This document shows, piece after piece, positions 54,037 through 63,531 of a stretch of DNA of 64,000 nucleotides. The stretch covers positions 1-64,000 of the forward strand of contig NZ_FNVO01000003.1 of NCBI RefSeq assembly GCF_900108175.1, read 5' to 3'. The notes under the pieces are model-generated. The model saw only the letters and a list, made by a program, of their open reading frames with translations, was not told where the DNA came from and ran no database searches. The stretch's first letter is position 1, and each line of letters begins with the position of its first letter. This DNA comes from Thermomonospora echinospora (lineage in GTDB: Bacteria > Actinomycetota > Actinomycetes > Streptosporangiales > Streptosporangiaceae). Made by a program: the position numbers and the translations under genes.

Positions 54037-55199
54037 GACTCCTCCCGCGGGGCCGGTCCCGCGGCCCCCGGGACGAAGGGGTCGTCAGCACCGTGTTCGC
54101 CGTGCTGATGAGCAGCCTCGTGGTGGTCGGGATGCTGGCGCTCGTCGTGGACGTCGGCCTGCTCTACGTCGAACGCGAGGAACTGCAGAACGGGGCCGAC
54201 GCCGGCGTCCTGGCCGCGGCACGCGCCTGCGCGCAGGACGAGGCGTGCACCCCCGCCGCGTTCGTGAACGCGGCCCAGACCTCCGCCGAGCAGAACGCCA
54301 GGGACGGCGCGGCATGGGCCATCCTGCGCTGCGCCCGCATCAACGGAGCCGCCGCCGGCCCGTGCCCCCTCGACGACACCCAGCTCACCAGATGCGTCGG
54401 CCCGCGACCGGCCGGCGGCAACTTCGTGGAGATCAGGACGCGCACCAGGACCGCCGACGGCGGCACGCTGTTCCCCCCGGTCTTCGGCGCCGCGGTGCTC
54501 GGCAGCAGCTACCAGGGCGGCCAGGCGGCCGCCTGCGCCCGCGCCGCCTGGGGACCGCTGGGCGGGCACTCCCACGCGTTCGCGTTCGGCATCGCCGAGT
54601 GCGCCTTCGAGGACCTGACCTCCAGCCCGCCGCCCGCCGGCTCGGGATTCGTCCCGGCCGACCGGATCAAGACGGTGACACCGGATCCCGCGCAGCAGGC
54701 GCAGGTGCGGCAGCGCGACTGCGCCAACCCCGCGGACCCCGCCCCCGCGACCGGTCCCGGCGCCCTGGCCTGGCTCGGCCCGCCCGGCGGCGACTGCCTC
54801 CAGGACCTGCGGGCCGACACCGACGTGGCGGGCATCGAGATCCCGTCCGACTGGACTCCCCCGTCCTGTCAGGCGGAGGGCGGAACGGTGACGCTGGAGA
54901 CGTTCCTGGCCGACAACCGGCGGCCGCTCCCCGTGCCCGTCTACGACTCGGTCACGCCGGGCGGCGGCGGGAGCCACAGGTACCACATCACGGGCTTCGC
55001 CTACTTCCTGCCGACCGGCTACTGGTTCGGGCCGGGGAGCGCCCAGCCCTCCTGGTCGGACGGCGAGGACTGCGACGGGTCGGGCGCGACGTCCGCCGGT
55101 CCGTGCCTCATGGGCTTCTTCACCAAGGGAACCGTGGTCGGGGCCGTGGGAACGGGCCCGGACCGCTACGGGCTGAGAGCCATCCAGCTGATCGGATGA
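54024..55199 (+). CDS. TadG-like pilus assembly protein
   Basis: A 391-aa membrane-anchored protein. The N-terminus has the TadE/G-like segment GVVSTVFAVLMSSLVVVGML ... VDVGLLYVEREELQNGADAG, typical of TadG-related proteins. A long extracytoplasmic region follows, rich in paired cysteines (ARACAQDEAC, LRCARI, AGPCPLDD) and probably disulfide-bonded. It probably anchors or caps the pilus on the cell surface. The GTG start at 54024 lies inside tadE. Confidence 0.82.
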   Translation: MPDLRLLPRGRSRGPRDEGVVSTVFAVLMSSLVVVGMLALVVDVGLLYVEREELQNGADAGVLAAARACAQDEACTPAAFVNAAQTSAEQNARDGAAWAILRCARINGAAAGPCPLDDTQLTRCVGPRPAGGNFVEIRTRTRTADGGTLFPPVFGAAVLGSSYQGGQAAACARAAWGPLGGHSHAFAFGIAECAFEDLTSSPPPAGSGFVPADRIKTVTPDPAQQAQVRQRDCANPADPAPATGPGALAWLGPPGGDCLQDLRADTDVAGIEIPSDWTPPSCQAEGGTVTLETFLADNRRPLPVPVYDSVTPGGGGSHRYHITGFAYFLPTGYWFGPGSAQPSWSDGEDCDGSGATSAGPCLMGFFTKGTVVGAVGTGPDRYGLRAIQLIG

Positions 55200-55224
55200 A
55201 GCACACGGCAGAAATGAGGGCACC

Positions 55225-55983
55225 GTGAATCGCCGGCTGATCACCATCGTGGTGGCCGTGGCGCTGGCCGGGCTGGGCAGCCTGATGGTGTACGGGTACG
55301 TCCGCGCCGCCGACGAACGGGCGCTGCGGGGTCAGCGTCCGGTGGACGTCGTGGTCGCCGCCAAGGCGATCCCGGCGGGCACCTCCGTCACCCGGCTGGT
55401 GCCCGACGGATACGCCACGATCCGTAAGTTCCCCGCGGCGAGCGTGCCCGACGGGATTTTGTCCCGAATCGAGGACGCCGGCCCGGACATGGTCGTGGGC
55501 TCGGGCGTCAAGGAGGGGGAGCTGATCCGCCGGGCGCTGCTGGTGCGGCGGGGCGCCACCCAGGCGTTCACCGTCCCGGACGGCAAGATCGCGCTGACGG
55601 TGGAGCTGACCGATCCGCAGCGGGTCGCCGGCCATGTGGTGGCCGGTTCCAAGGTGGCGGTGTTCGTGACCGTCAAGATCCTCAACTCCGACGGCAAGCC
55701 GCGGGGGGAGCTGACCGAGACCAGGCTGCTGATGTCCGGAATCGAGGTGCTGTCGACCGGGCCCGCCGCCGAGGCCAAGGACAAGAAGTCCTCCGCCGAG
55801 ACCAGGGCCACCAGCCTGGTCACCATGGCCGTCACCCAGCGGCAGGCCGAGAAGCTCGTCTGGAGCTCCTCCGGCATGCGGCCCGGGGAGGGGACGGCCC
55901 TCTATCTCGGCCTGGAGGGCGGCTCCTCGGAGCTGTCGGAGACCGGGTCGGGCGTCAGCAGCTTCAAGGTCTTCTCCCCCTAG
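55225..55983 (+). CDS. cpaB: CpaB/RcpC-like SAF-domain pilus protein
   Basis: A 252-aa protein. An N-terminal membrane anchor (LITIVVAVALAGLGSLMVYG) precedes a SAF domain (VDVVVAAKAIPAGTSVTRL; RRALLVRRGATQAFTVPDG). A C-terminal RcpC/CpaB-like region follows (GSKVAVFVTVKI). In other bacteria CpaB helps pilus passage through the envelope, possibly by binding glycan. The GTG has GAGGG 5 nt upstream. It is followed 13 bp later by cpaE. Confidence 0.88.
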   Translation: MNRRLITIVVAVALAGLGSLMVYGYVRAADERALRGQRPVDVVVAAKAIPAGTSVTRLVPDGYATIRKFPAASVPDGILSRIEDAGPDMVVGSGVKEGELIRRALLVRRGATQAFTVPDGKIALTVELTDPQRVAGHVVAGSKVAVFVTVKILNSDGKPRGELTETRLLMSGIEVLSTGPAAEAKDKKSSAETRATSLVTMAVTQRQAEKLVWSSSGMRPGEGTALYLGLEGGSSELSETGSGVSSFKVFSP

Positions 55984-55996
55984 GCCGGGTGGTGTG

Positions 55997-57190
55997 ATGC
56001 CGATCATCTGCGAGCCCGACGAGGGCGCCGCCCGGCGGCTGGCCGTGGGCTTCCGCGAGCACGGCCATGCCGTCAAGGACCTGGAAACGCTGGAGCGGAC
56101 GCTGGCCGCCCGGCCGGACGAGCTGATCGTCGTGTTCGGGCCGGGCGCCCCGCTGGAGGGGGTGCTGGCCTTCGCCGCCGGCCGCCGGATCGACCGCCCG
56201 GTGCTGGGGGTCGTGCTGGTCCGCACCGTGCTGGAGGTCAACACGCTGGCCCAGGCGATGCGCGCGGGCATCCGGGAGGTGGTGCCCGACCGGGACTTCC
56301 CCGCCCTGATGGAGGCGTGCAAGCGCTGCTGGGAGGTCTCGGCCCGGCTGCGGGCCACCGAGCAGGCACAGCCGTCCGAAGGCGCCCCGGAGCCCGGCAG
56401 GGACGGCAAGGTGGTGGTGCTGTTCGCCGGCAAGGGGGGCTGCGGCAAGTCGATGCTCTCCACCAACCTGGCGGTCGCACTGGCCGGCCGGGGCCGGGAG
56501 GTCTGCCTGGTGGACCTGGACCTGGCCTTCGGCGACGTGGGCATCATGCTGCAGCTGAGCCCGCAGCGCACGATCGTCGACGCGGTGCCCATGGGCGGGC
56601 ACCTGGACCAGACCGGCATCCGGTCGATGCTGGCGCGGCACGAGTCGGGGGCGTGCGCGGTGCTGGCGCCGGTCGCCCCCGGGGACGCCGAGAAGATCAC
56701 CGGCCGGCTGGTGACCGACCTGCTGGCGGTGCTGCGGCGAATGTTCGACGTGGTGGTCGTGGACACCCCCTCGCAGTTCAGCGAGCCGGTGCTGGCCGCG
56801 CTGGACGCCGCCGACCGGCACCTGCTGCTGGTCGGGCCCGAGGTCACCGCGCTCAAGGCGCTGCGGGTGACGCTGGACATGCTCGACCTGCTGGGCTATC
56901 CGGCGTCCACCCGGCAGGTCGTGCTCAACCGCGCCGACGCGCGGGCCGGGCTGTCGCGTTCGGACATCGACCGGGTCGCCGGGCGCCCGATCGGCGTGCG
57001 CGTCCCGTCCAGCCCGGACGTCCCGGCCTCGATCAACAAGGGCGTGCCGCTGGCCATGGCCCATCCCGGCCACCAGGTCAGCCGCGCCGTCCAGGAGGTG
57101 GCCGATCTGGTGCTGGAAGAGGACAGGAGAACCGCGGGCCGGGGCCGCCGCCGGGGCGGGCTCCGCCGGGCGAAGGCGGGACGGTCGTGA
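55997..57190 (+). CDS. cpaE: CpaE/TadZ-like pilus localisation ATPase
   Basis: A 397-aa protein. The N-terminus is an atypical receiver-like domain (MPIICEPDEGAARRLAV; AMRAGIREVVPD). A linker leads to a MinD/ParA ATPase with deviant Walker A FAGKGGCGKSMLSTNLA, Walker A' VDLDLAFGDVG and VVVDTPSQFSEPV. TadZ/CpaE proteins place the pilus machinery at its site in the cell. ATG 55997 is used; GTG 55994 is in frame. The stop overlaps the cpaF GTG by 4 bp (GTGA). Confidence 0.9.
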   Translation: MPIICEPDEGAARRLAVGFREHGHAVKDLETLERTLAARPDELIVVFGPGAPLEGVLAFAAGRRIDRPVLGVVLVRTVLEVNTLAQAMRAGIREVVPDRDFPALMEACKRCWEVSARLRATEQAQPSEGAPEPGRDGKVVVLFAGKGGCGKSMLSTNLAVALAGRGREVCLVDLDLAFGDVGIMLQLSPQRTIVDAVPMGGHLDQTGIRSMLARHESGACAVLAPVAPGDAEKITGRLVTDLLAVLRRMFDVVVVDTPSQFSEPVLAALDAADRHLLLVGPEVTALKALRVTLDMLDLLGYPASTRQVVLNRADARAGLSRSDIDRVAGRPIGVRVPSSPDVPASINKGVPLAMAHPGHQVSRAVQEVADLVLEEDRRTAGRGRRRGGLRRAKAGRS

Positions 57191-58596
57191 GCAGCCTGGG
57201 CGAGCGGCTGGCCCGGCTGCAGCGCGACGGCGAACGGCCCGCCGGGGAGCCGACCACCGCCCTGGTCCCCTCCCCCAACCGCCGCTCGACCCGGCCGGTC
57301 GACCCGTTCGCGGGCCTCAAACGCCGGGTCCACCAGGCGCTGGTGGAGACGCTCGGCCCGCGCATGTACGACGCCAACCTCAGCGCCGGCGAGCTGGAGC
57401 AGCGGGTCCGCACCACCCTGCAGACGGTCCTGGAGCAGGAGGACACCCCGATGACCGCGGCCGACCGCGGCCGGGTGAGCCAGGAGGTCCTCGACGAGAT
57501 CCTCGGGCTGGGGCCGCTGGAGCCCTACCTCAACGACCCGGAGATCAGCGAGATCATGGTCAACGGGCCGGGCCAGATCTACGTGGAGCGGGACGGCAGG
57601 CTGCATCTGGTCGAGGGCGCGTTCGCCGGTGAGGGCAGTCTGCGCCGCACCATCGACAAGATCGTGGCCCGGGTGGGCCGCCGGATCGACGAGTCCAGCC
57701 CCATGGTGGACGCGCGGCTGCCGGACGGCAGCCGGGTCAACGCGGTGGTGCCGCCGGTGGCGCTGGACGGCGCGCTGCTGACGATCCGCAAGTTCGCCGC
57801 CGACCCGTTCACCGTGCACGACCTGGTGGGCTTCGGCACGTTCACCCCGCAGGTGGCCGACCTGCTGGCGGCCTGCGTGCGGGGCAGGCTGAACATCCTG
57901 ATCAGCGGGGGCACCGGCTCGGGCAAGACCACCACCCTCAACGTGCTCAGCTCGTTCATCCCGCCGGACGAGCGCATCGTCACCATCGAGGACTCCGCCG
58001 AGTTGCAGCTGCGCCAGGAGCACGTGCTGCGGATGGAGTCGCGTCCGGCCAACATCGAGGGCCGGGGCGAGGTCACCATCCGCGACCTGGTGCGCAACGC
58101 GCTGCGGATGCGCCCGGACCGCATCGTGGTGGGCGAGGTGCGCGACGGGGCGGCGCTGGACATGCTCCAGGCGATGAACACCGGCCACGACGGCTCGCTG
58201 ACCACCGTGCACGCCAACGCGCCCCGGGAGGCCATGTCCCGGCTGGAGACGATGGTGCTGATGTCGGGGATGGACCTGCCGATCAGGGCGATTCGCGAGC
58301 AGGTGGCCTCGGCCGTCGACCTGGTGATCCACCAGTCCCGGCTCAAGGACGGCACCCGGCGGGTTACCCATGTCACCGAGGTGTCCGGGCTGGAGGGCGA
58401 GGTCATCACGCTCCAGGACGTGTTCCTGTTCGACATGCGGGCCGGGGTGGACGCCGACGGCCGCGCGATGGGCAGCCTACGGCCGACCGGGCTGCGGCCG
58501 CGCTTCCTGGAACGGCTGCTGGACATGGGCATCGCCGTGCCCAACGAGATCTTCGACGACGGCCGGGCCGGGCGGATGGGCCGGCCGCCGTGGTGA
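57187..58596 (+). CDS. cpaF: CpaF/TadA-type pilus assembly ATPase
   Basis: A 469-aa hexameric secretion ATPase of the type II/IV family. The N-terminal domain contains DPEISEIMVNGP. The ATPase core has Walker A ISGGTGSGKTT near residue 241, the Asp box TIEDSAELQL, Walker B MRPDRIVVGEVRD and the His box TGHDGSLTTVHAN. It powers Flp polymerisation from the cytosolic face. The 4-bp overlaps with both cpaE and the VWA-tadB gene indicate tight coupling. Confidence 0.94.
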   Translation: MSSLGERLARLQRDGERPAGEPTTALVPSPNRRSTRPVDPFAGLKRRVHQALVETLGPRMYDANLSAGELEQRVRTTLQTVLEQEDTPMTAADRGRVSQEVLDEILGLGPLEPYLNDPEISEIMVNGPGQIYVERDGRLHLVEGAFAGEGSLRRTIDKIVARVGRRIDESSPMVDARLPDGSRVNAVVPPVALDGALLTIRKFAADPFTVHDLVGFGTFTPQVADLLAACVRGRLNILISGGTGSGKTTTLNVLSSFIPPDERIVTIEDSAELQLRQEHVLRMESRPANIEGRGEVTIRDLVRNALRMRPDRIVVGEVRDGAALDMLQAMNTGHDGSLTTVHANAPREAMSRLETMVLMSGMDLPIRAIREQVASAVDLVIHQSRLKDGTRRVTHVTEVSGLEGEVITLQDVFLFDMRAGVDADGRAMGSLRPTGLRPRFLERLLDMGIAVPNEIFDDGRAGRMGRPPW

Positions 58597-60566
58597 CCGC
58601 CCGGCGGCTCGCGGCCGTGGCCGTGTGCTGCCTACTGCTCGCCCTGTCCGGGGGAACGGCGGGTGCCGCCGCGCCCGGCGGCCGGATCAGCGCCGTGGAG
58701 GTGTCGGCGGACCGGGTCCAGTTCCTGTTCACCGCCCAGGGACTGCCGTCCGGGACGCCGCTCGACCCGCGGTCGGTCAAGGTGACGGCCGGTGGCCGCT
58801 CCCTCCCCGCCAGGGCCGAACCGCCGGGGGCGCCCCGTCCGGGCGGCTCGCCCACCGGCGGCGGGAACGCCCGGGCGGTGATGCTGGTGCTGGACACCAG
58901 CGGATCGATGAGCGCCGCCGACCTGCGGGCCGCGCGGACGGGGGCGCTGTCCTTCCTCGGCCTGTTGCCCGCCGACGTGCCGGCGGGTTTCACCACGACC
59001 GGCACGCCGAAACGGCCGCTGGTCGCCCCCACCACCGACCGGGCGGCGCTGGAGAAGGCGATCGGCCGGATCCGCCCGGGCGGGGAGACCGCCCTGTACG
59101 ACGCGGTGTCCGTGGCCCTGGACCGGCTCGCGGCGGCGGGCGCCGAGGAGGGGCGGATCGTCGTGCTGTCGGACGGCCGGGACTCCGCCAGCCGCGCCAC
59201 GCTCTCCCAGGTGCTCACGCGGCTGAGGGCGACCCGCACGCCCGCCGACGTGGTGGCGTTCCGGACGGCGGCGACGTCCGCCGGGACACTGCGGCGGCTG
59301 GCCGGCGACTCCGGCGGCCGCCTGCTGTCCTCACCCGACGCCCGGCGGCTGAACGCGGCGTTCGCCGACGCGGCGGCCGCCTACCGCCAGTCGATGTGGA
59401 TCTCGGTCACGCTGCCGGAGACGCTGGAGGGGACCTCGTTCCGGCTGGAGGTCCTGGTACGGGCCGGGAGCGCGGCGATCAGGGCCGCGGCCTCCACCGC
59501 GGCGGCCGGCGGCCCGACCGCCGCGCCGGGCGGTGACGTCCCCGGTGCCGTTCCACGCGAGGAGACGGCCTCGACCGGCCTGCTCGGCCCCACGGCCGGC
59601 GTACCGCTGGCCGCGGTGCTCGGCGTCTGCTTCGTGGCGATCATGGTGCTCGTCCTGCTGGCGGGCGGCGGGCGCCGATCCGGTCCCGAGTGGGCCGCGC
59701 GGATCGAACGCTACCGGCTGCGCGCCCGGCCCTCCCCGGAGCAGGCCGCGTCCCGGGCCCGCAATCCTCTCCTGCGCTGGGCGCTGGACCTCAGCGAACG
59801 GTCCGTCGGATCGGGCGAGCTGGAGCAGCGCCTGGCACGGGACCTGGATCGGGCGGGCATACTGCTGCGTCCGCACGAATGGACCCTGCTGCGCGCCGCC
59901 GTCGCGCTCGGCTCGGCCGTGGTGTTGTCCCTGGTACTGGGCAACCCGCTGCTCGGCTTGCTCGTGGGGTCCCTGCTCGCCTGGGCGGCGACGCGGATCT
60001 ATCTGCGCGGCAGGGGCGACCGGCGGCTGACCGCGTTCGCCGACCAGCTGCCCGACGCGCTGCAACTGGTCGCGGGATCGCTGCGGTCCGGTTTCTCCGT
60101 CGCCCAGTCGATCGAACGCCTGGCCGGGCTGCAACTCCAGCCGCTGGGCTCGGAGATGGCCCGCGCCGTGGCGCAGACCAGGCTGGGGGTCTCCACCGAG
60201 GACGCGCTGCGCTCGGTGGCCGACCGGATGAACTGCCGCGACCTGCACTGGGTGGTGCTCGCCATCCAGGTGCAGCGGGAAGTCGGCGGCAACCTCGCCG
60301 AGGTCATCGAGACCACGGTGGAGACGATGCGCGAGCGGACCCGGCTGCGGCGCCAGATCCGGGCGCTGTCGGCAGAGGGCCGGTTCTCGGCCTACATCCT
60401 CATCGCCCTGCCCATCGCCACCAGCGCCCTGCTGATGGTGCTGCGGCCGAGCTACATGCGGCCGCTGTACACCACCACGCCGGGACTGGCGATGTCGCTG
60501 GTCGCGACGCTGCTCATCGTGGCCGGCTGGCTGTGGATGCGACAGACCGTCAAGGTGGAGGCCTGA
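58593..60566 (+). CDS. tadB: VWA domain-TadB fusion, pilus platform protein
   Basis: A 657-aa membrane protein. A signal peptide (AVAVCCLLLALSGGTAGAAA) leads to an extracytoplasmic von Willebrand A domain with a full MIDAS set: LVLDTSGSMS near 100, the Thr in GGETALYD, the Asp in VLSDGRDS. A membrane helix near 345 (LAAVLGVCFVAIMVLVLL) follows, then a cytosolic linker and a T2SSF/TadB domain with further helices (ADQLPDALQLVAGSLRSGFS; EVGGNLAEVIETTVETMRER). The fusion adds a surface adhesion-type domain to the inner-membrane platform. The GTG at 58593 overlaps cpaF (GTGA); GTG 58590 is also in frame. Confidence 0.9.
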   Translation: MTARRLAAVAVCCLLLALSGGTAGAAAPGGRISAVEVSADRVQFLFTAQGLPSGTPLDPRSVKVTAGGRSLPARAEPPGAPRPGGSPTGGGNARAVMLVLDTSGSMSAADLRAARTGALSFLGLLPADVPAGFTTTGTPKRPLVAPTTDRAALEKAIGRIRPGGETALYDAVSVALDRLAAAGAEEGRIVVLSDGRDSASRATLSQVLTRLRATRTPADVVAFRTAATSAGTLRRLAGDSGGRLLSSPDARRLNAAFADAAAAYRQSMWISVTLPETLEGTSFRLEVLVRAGSAAIRAAASTAAAGGPTAAPGGDVPGAVPREETASTGLLGPTAGVPLAAVLGVCFVAIMVLVLLAGGGRRSGPEWAARIERYRLRARPSPEQAASRARNPLLRWALDLSERSVGSGELEQRLARDLDRAGILLRPHEWTLLRAAVALGSAVVLSLVLGNPLLGLLVGSLLAWAATRIYLRGRGDRRLTAFADQLPDALQLVAGSLRSGFSVAQSIERLAGLQLQPLGSEMARAVAQTRLGVSTEDALRSVADRMNCRDLHWVVLAIQVQREVGGNLAEVIETTVETMRERTRLRRQIRALSAEGRFSAYILIALPIATSALLMVLRPSYMRPLYTTTPGLAMSLVATLLIVAGWLWMRQTVKVEA

Positions 60567-60567
60567 G

Positions 60568-61491
60568 ATGACCGGTGTACTCACCCTCCTCGCCGGGATG
60601 GCCGCCATCGCGGGGGGTCTGATCCTGCTACTGGCCCCGCCACGGCGGGCCGACCGGCCCACCGGCGTCGCCGGCGCCCTGCACTCGATCGAAACCGAGT
60701 ACGCCGGCCGGGCGGGTGGAGGCACCACCCCGGCCTCCCGGGACGAGCGCCTGGCGGAGCCGCTGATGCGGCGGCTGCGGATGCTGGCCAAGTCCCTCAG
60801 CCCGGGGACCGGTCCCGAACGGCTGCAGCACCGCCTGGACATCGCCGGCAACCCGGGTACCTGGACGCCGGAGCGCATTCTGGCCTACAAGGGGCTCGGA
60901 CTGTTCCTGCTGGGCGCGACGGGTGCGCTGATCGCAAGCGGGAGCGTGGTCGGGCTGCTGCTGGGGGCCGCCGTGGGGGCCGCGGCCGGTTTCTTCCTGC
61001 CTGACATCCTGCTCTACAACGCCGGGCTGCGCCGTCAGGCGGAGCTCCACCGCGCCCTGCCCGACATCCTGGACCTGCTCGTCGTCAGCGTGGAGGCCGG
61101 TCTGGGGTTCGACGCCGCGCTCACCCGGGTGGCGCAGAACACCGACGGGCCGCTGGCCGACGAACTGGCCCGCGTGCTGCAGGAGATCAGGATCGGCAAG
61201 TCCCGGCAAGACGCACTGCGGGCGATGGGCGAGCGGGTATCGGTGGAGGAGGTGCGGGCGTTCATCGCCGCTCTGGTGCAGGCGGGCGAGCTGGGGATGC
61301 CGATCGGCCAGGTGCTGCGCGAGCAGGCCCGGGAGGCCCGGATCAAAAGGCGTCAGCAGGCCGAGGAGGCGGCGCAGAAGGTACCGGTGAAAATCATCTT
61401 CCCGGTGGTGATGTGCATTCTTCCCGCGCTGCTCATCGTCGTCGTCGGCCCGGGGATCCTGAGCATCATGGAAAGCCCGCTGTTCCGATGA
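60568..61491 (+). CDS. tadC: TadC-type pilus platform protein
   Basis: A 307-aa membrane protein. There is a membrane helix at the N-terminus (LTLLAGMAAIAGGLILLLA), a pair near 110-150 and a C-terminal helix (IIFPVVMCILPALLIVVVGP). The T2SSF core contains LPDILDLLVVSVEAGLGFDAAL. It pairs with TadB to form the inner-membrane platform. It begins 1 bp after the tadB stop. The locus has no prepilin peptidase gene in this window, so processing must rely on a gene elsewhere. A hairpin follows the gene. Confidence 0.92.
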   Translation: MTGVLTLLAGMAAIAGGLILLLAPPRRADRPTGVAGALHSIETEYAGRAGGGTTPASRDERLAEPLMRRLRMLAKSLSPGTGPERLQHRLDIAGNPGTWTPERILAYKGLGLFLLGATGALIASGSVVGLLLGAAVGAAAGFFLPDILLYNAGLRRQAELHRALPDILDLLVVSVEAGLGFDAALTRVAQNTDGPLADELARVLQEIRIGKSRQDALRAMGERVSVEEVRAFIAALVQAGELGMPIGQVLREQAREARIKRRQQAEEAAQKVPVKIIFPVVMCILPALLIVVVGPGILSIMESPLFR

Positions 61492-61522
61492 GGCCGATAC
61501 GGTACGTACCCTCCGGGCACCC

Positions 61523-61543
61523 ATTTCCCGCCTTGCGGGAAAT
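61523..61543 (+). terminator. Terminator hairpin at the end of the pilus operon
   Basis: ATTTCCCGC (61523-61531), loop CTT, GCGGGAAAT (61535-61543): perfect 9-bp arms, 32 nt past the tadC stop. A 10-bp palindrome GGTACGTACC lies just before it (61501-61510). Confidence 0.65.
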
Positions 61544-61569
61544 CGTCCGCATATCACCATGACCGGCTT

Positions 61570-62484
61570 ATGCTGCTGGCCATGGAGTGGTTCGAGAGAG
61601 TGGCCCGGATGCGCCGCTGGACCCGCGGCGGCGAACGCGACCCCAATCGCGTGCTGCTCCTGCTCCTTGCACTGGGCGAACTGCACCGCCGCGGGTACGC
61701 CCCGCTGCGCTACCGCGACGTCGAGGAGCCGCTGGGCGAGCTGTTGGCGGAGTTCGGCCCGGCCAAGCCGGCCAGTCCCGGCTACGCCTTCCACCAACTG
61801 GCCGCCGACGGCCTGTGGGAGGTGCTCACCCACCAGGGCGTCGGAAGCCCGGGACCCGACGCGTCCACGCTGCGCGCCTACGACGCCGCGGGACGGCTGG
61901 CACCCCGGTTCGCCAAGGAGCTGATGGCCGACGCGGCGGTGTTCACGCAGATCGTCCGGCTGCTGTTGCAGCTGAACTTCGAGCCGGGCCTGCACGACGA
62001 CCTGCGCACCGCTGTCGGGCTGCCGCCCGAGCCTGCGGTGCCGGCCTCGGTGGCCGCCCACGTCGAGGGCCTGCTGCCGCGGGCCCGGCCGGACGTGCTG
62101 CTGCGGCAGAAGGTGCTGGTGGCCTACGACTGCCGTTGCGCGTTCTGCGGTTTCGAGGGCTGGATGGGCAACAGCGTGGTGGGGCTGGACGCCGCCCGGC
62201 TGCGCTGGGGGGCGTTCGACGGCTATGACGACCTGTCCAACGCGCTGTGCCTGTGCACGCTGCACCACCGGCTGCTGGACCGGGGGGTGCTCAGCCTGAC
62301 CCGCAGCGGCGCCATCCTGGTCAGCCGGCACTTCGTGGGCACCACCGAGTCCGCGCGGACGCTGGTGGACTCCCTGGTCGGCCGCAGGGTCGCAGCGCCC
62401 AGGGCCGGCTTCCCGGGGCCGCACCGCACCAACGTCGACTGGCATGCCCGCCAGGTGTTCCGGGGGCCCGCCCGTACCTCCTGA
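61570..62484 (+). CDS. SBD-HNH protein, phosphorothioate-DNA restriction endonuclease family, altered HNH
   Basis: A 304-aa protein of the ScoMcrA-like type IV family. The N-terminal half matches a sulfur-binding domain that recognises phosphorothioated DNA ([43 protein letters not shown]). The C-terminal HNH domain has the zinc pairs CAFC and LCLC, the Asn in DDLSNAL and the HH in [12 protein letters not shown]. The first HNH histidine, normally in an LDAAHIRW-like segment, is Arg here (LDAARLRWG). It may therefore bind modified DNA without cutting, or cut poorly. No dnd genes are nearby, as expected for such defence. Confidence 0.82.
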   Translation: MLLAMEWFERVARMRRWTRGGERDPNRVLLLLLALGELHRRGYAPLRYRDVEEPLGELLAEFGPAKPASPGYAFHQLAADGLWEVLTHQGVGSPGPDASTLRAYDAAGRLAPRFAKELMADAAVFTQIVRLLLQLNFEPGLHDDLRTAVGLPPEPAVPASVAAHVEGLLPRARPDVLLRQKVLVAYDCRCAFCGFEGWMGNSVVGLDAARLRWGAFDGYDDLSNALCLCTLHHRLLDRGVLSLTRSGAILVSRHFVGTTESARTLVDSLVGRRVAAPRAGFPGPHRTNVDWHARQVFRGPARTS

Positions 62485-62693
62485 GGACACGGACGCGGTG
62501 TTCGCGCGGACACGGGCCGTCGCTGTCCATTAACGGCCACGATCTCGGGTTTGCGGGACCGCACCGGTCCACATTCTTCACAAAGAACACGAAACGTCTT
62601 AGGTCGGCCGATATCGCACACCCGGTCGCGCTGGCCTTCCGTTTCCCCATGGGCGAACCTCGTACTGGCGATCGTGCTTCCGGGAGGGGTTCC

Positions 62694-63512
62694 ATGGGTT
62701 TGCGCGGCAAGGCCGGGCTGGTCACGCTGGTGGGCCTGGCGACGGCGAACGGGGTGGTGCTGGTGGGCGGAGGCGTCGCGGTCGCGACCGCCGCCGCGGC
62801 CCCGGCGACCATCAAGGCATGCGTCGGCAAGTCCAACGGGGCGACGCGGATCGTGTCGGAGAAGACCAAGTGCCGCTCGAACGAGCGGGTGGTGCGCTGG
62901 AACCAGACCGGCCCGCGCGGACCGGTCGGCCCCAAGGGCGCCACCGGCCCCAAGGGCGCCATCGGCCCGAAGGGGGCCACCGGCCCGCAAGGCGCCACCG
63001 GCGCCCGGGGACCCGCCGGCCCCACGGGCTCTGCGGGAGCGCGAGGCCCCGCCGGAGCTACCGGACCCGCAGGCCCCGCCGGACCCGCAGGTCCTGCCGG
63101 CGCCGTGGGTCCCGCCGGACCGAAGGGCGAGACCGGCCCGCAGGGACCGCCCGGACCGCTGCCGGACGCCTACCGCAAGCACCAGGCGTTCCACATCGAC
63201 GTGACCGCGGCCTTCACCAAGGTGGCCTGGATCGACCTGGCCCCGGGGACCTACTCCATCCAGGCGGGCCTGCACATCGACGAGGGCAACGCCCGCTGCG
63301 GGATCTCGGCGGACGGCGCCGCACCCGACTACCAGCAGCTCGTGACCTTCGACGGGGTGCCCGGCGGCCGGTGGCGGCCGCTCACCGAGATCGTCACGCT
63401 GCCCGCCACCGGTCAGGCCACCCTGCTGTGCTCCCCCGTCCCCCAGGGCGGCGAGCCCACCGCGGGGGCCGACCTCACCGCGATCAAGGTGAGCCCCCGC
63501 TCCGACGAGTGA
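62694..63512 (+). CDS. Secreted collagen-like protein
   Basis: A 272-aa exported protein. The signal sequence ([19 protein letters not shown] ... ATAAAA) is followed by a short Cys-containing domain ([21 protein letters not shown]). An uninterrupted run of 28 Gly-X-Y triplets follows (62910-63161, mostly [12 protein letters not shown]), then a C-terminal beta-rich domain ([20 protein letters not shown]; two cysteines) that could trimerise the collagen stem. Bacterial proteins of this design form surface fibres. GGGAGGGG precedes the ATG. The 209-bp upstream gap is locally A/T-richer near 62560-62620 and probably holds its promoter. Confidence 0.9.
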   Translation: MGLRGKAGLVTLVGLATANGVVLVGGGVAVATAAAAPATIKACVGKSNGATRIVSEKTKCRSNERVVRWNQTGPRGPVGPKGATGPKGAIGPKGATGPQGATGARGPAGPTGSAGARGPAGATGPAGPAGPAGPAGAVGPAGPKGETGPQGPPGPLPDAYRKHQAFHIDVTAAFTKVAWIDLAPGTYSIQAGLHIDEGNARCGISADGAAPDYQQLVTFDGVPGGRWRPLTEIVTLPATGQATLLCSPVPQGGEPTAGADLTAIKVSPRSDE

Positions 63513-63531
63513 CCGGCCCCTGACCGCCCCG

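Noticed and set aside
62910-63161. Repeat-rich segment that could be a tandem array or CRISPR-like
   Set aside because: The 9-bp periodicity is the codon pattern of Gly-X-Y triplets in one reading frame. There are no conserved repeat/spacer units.
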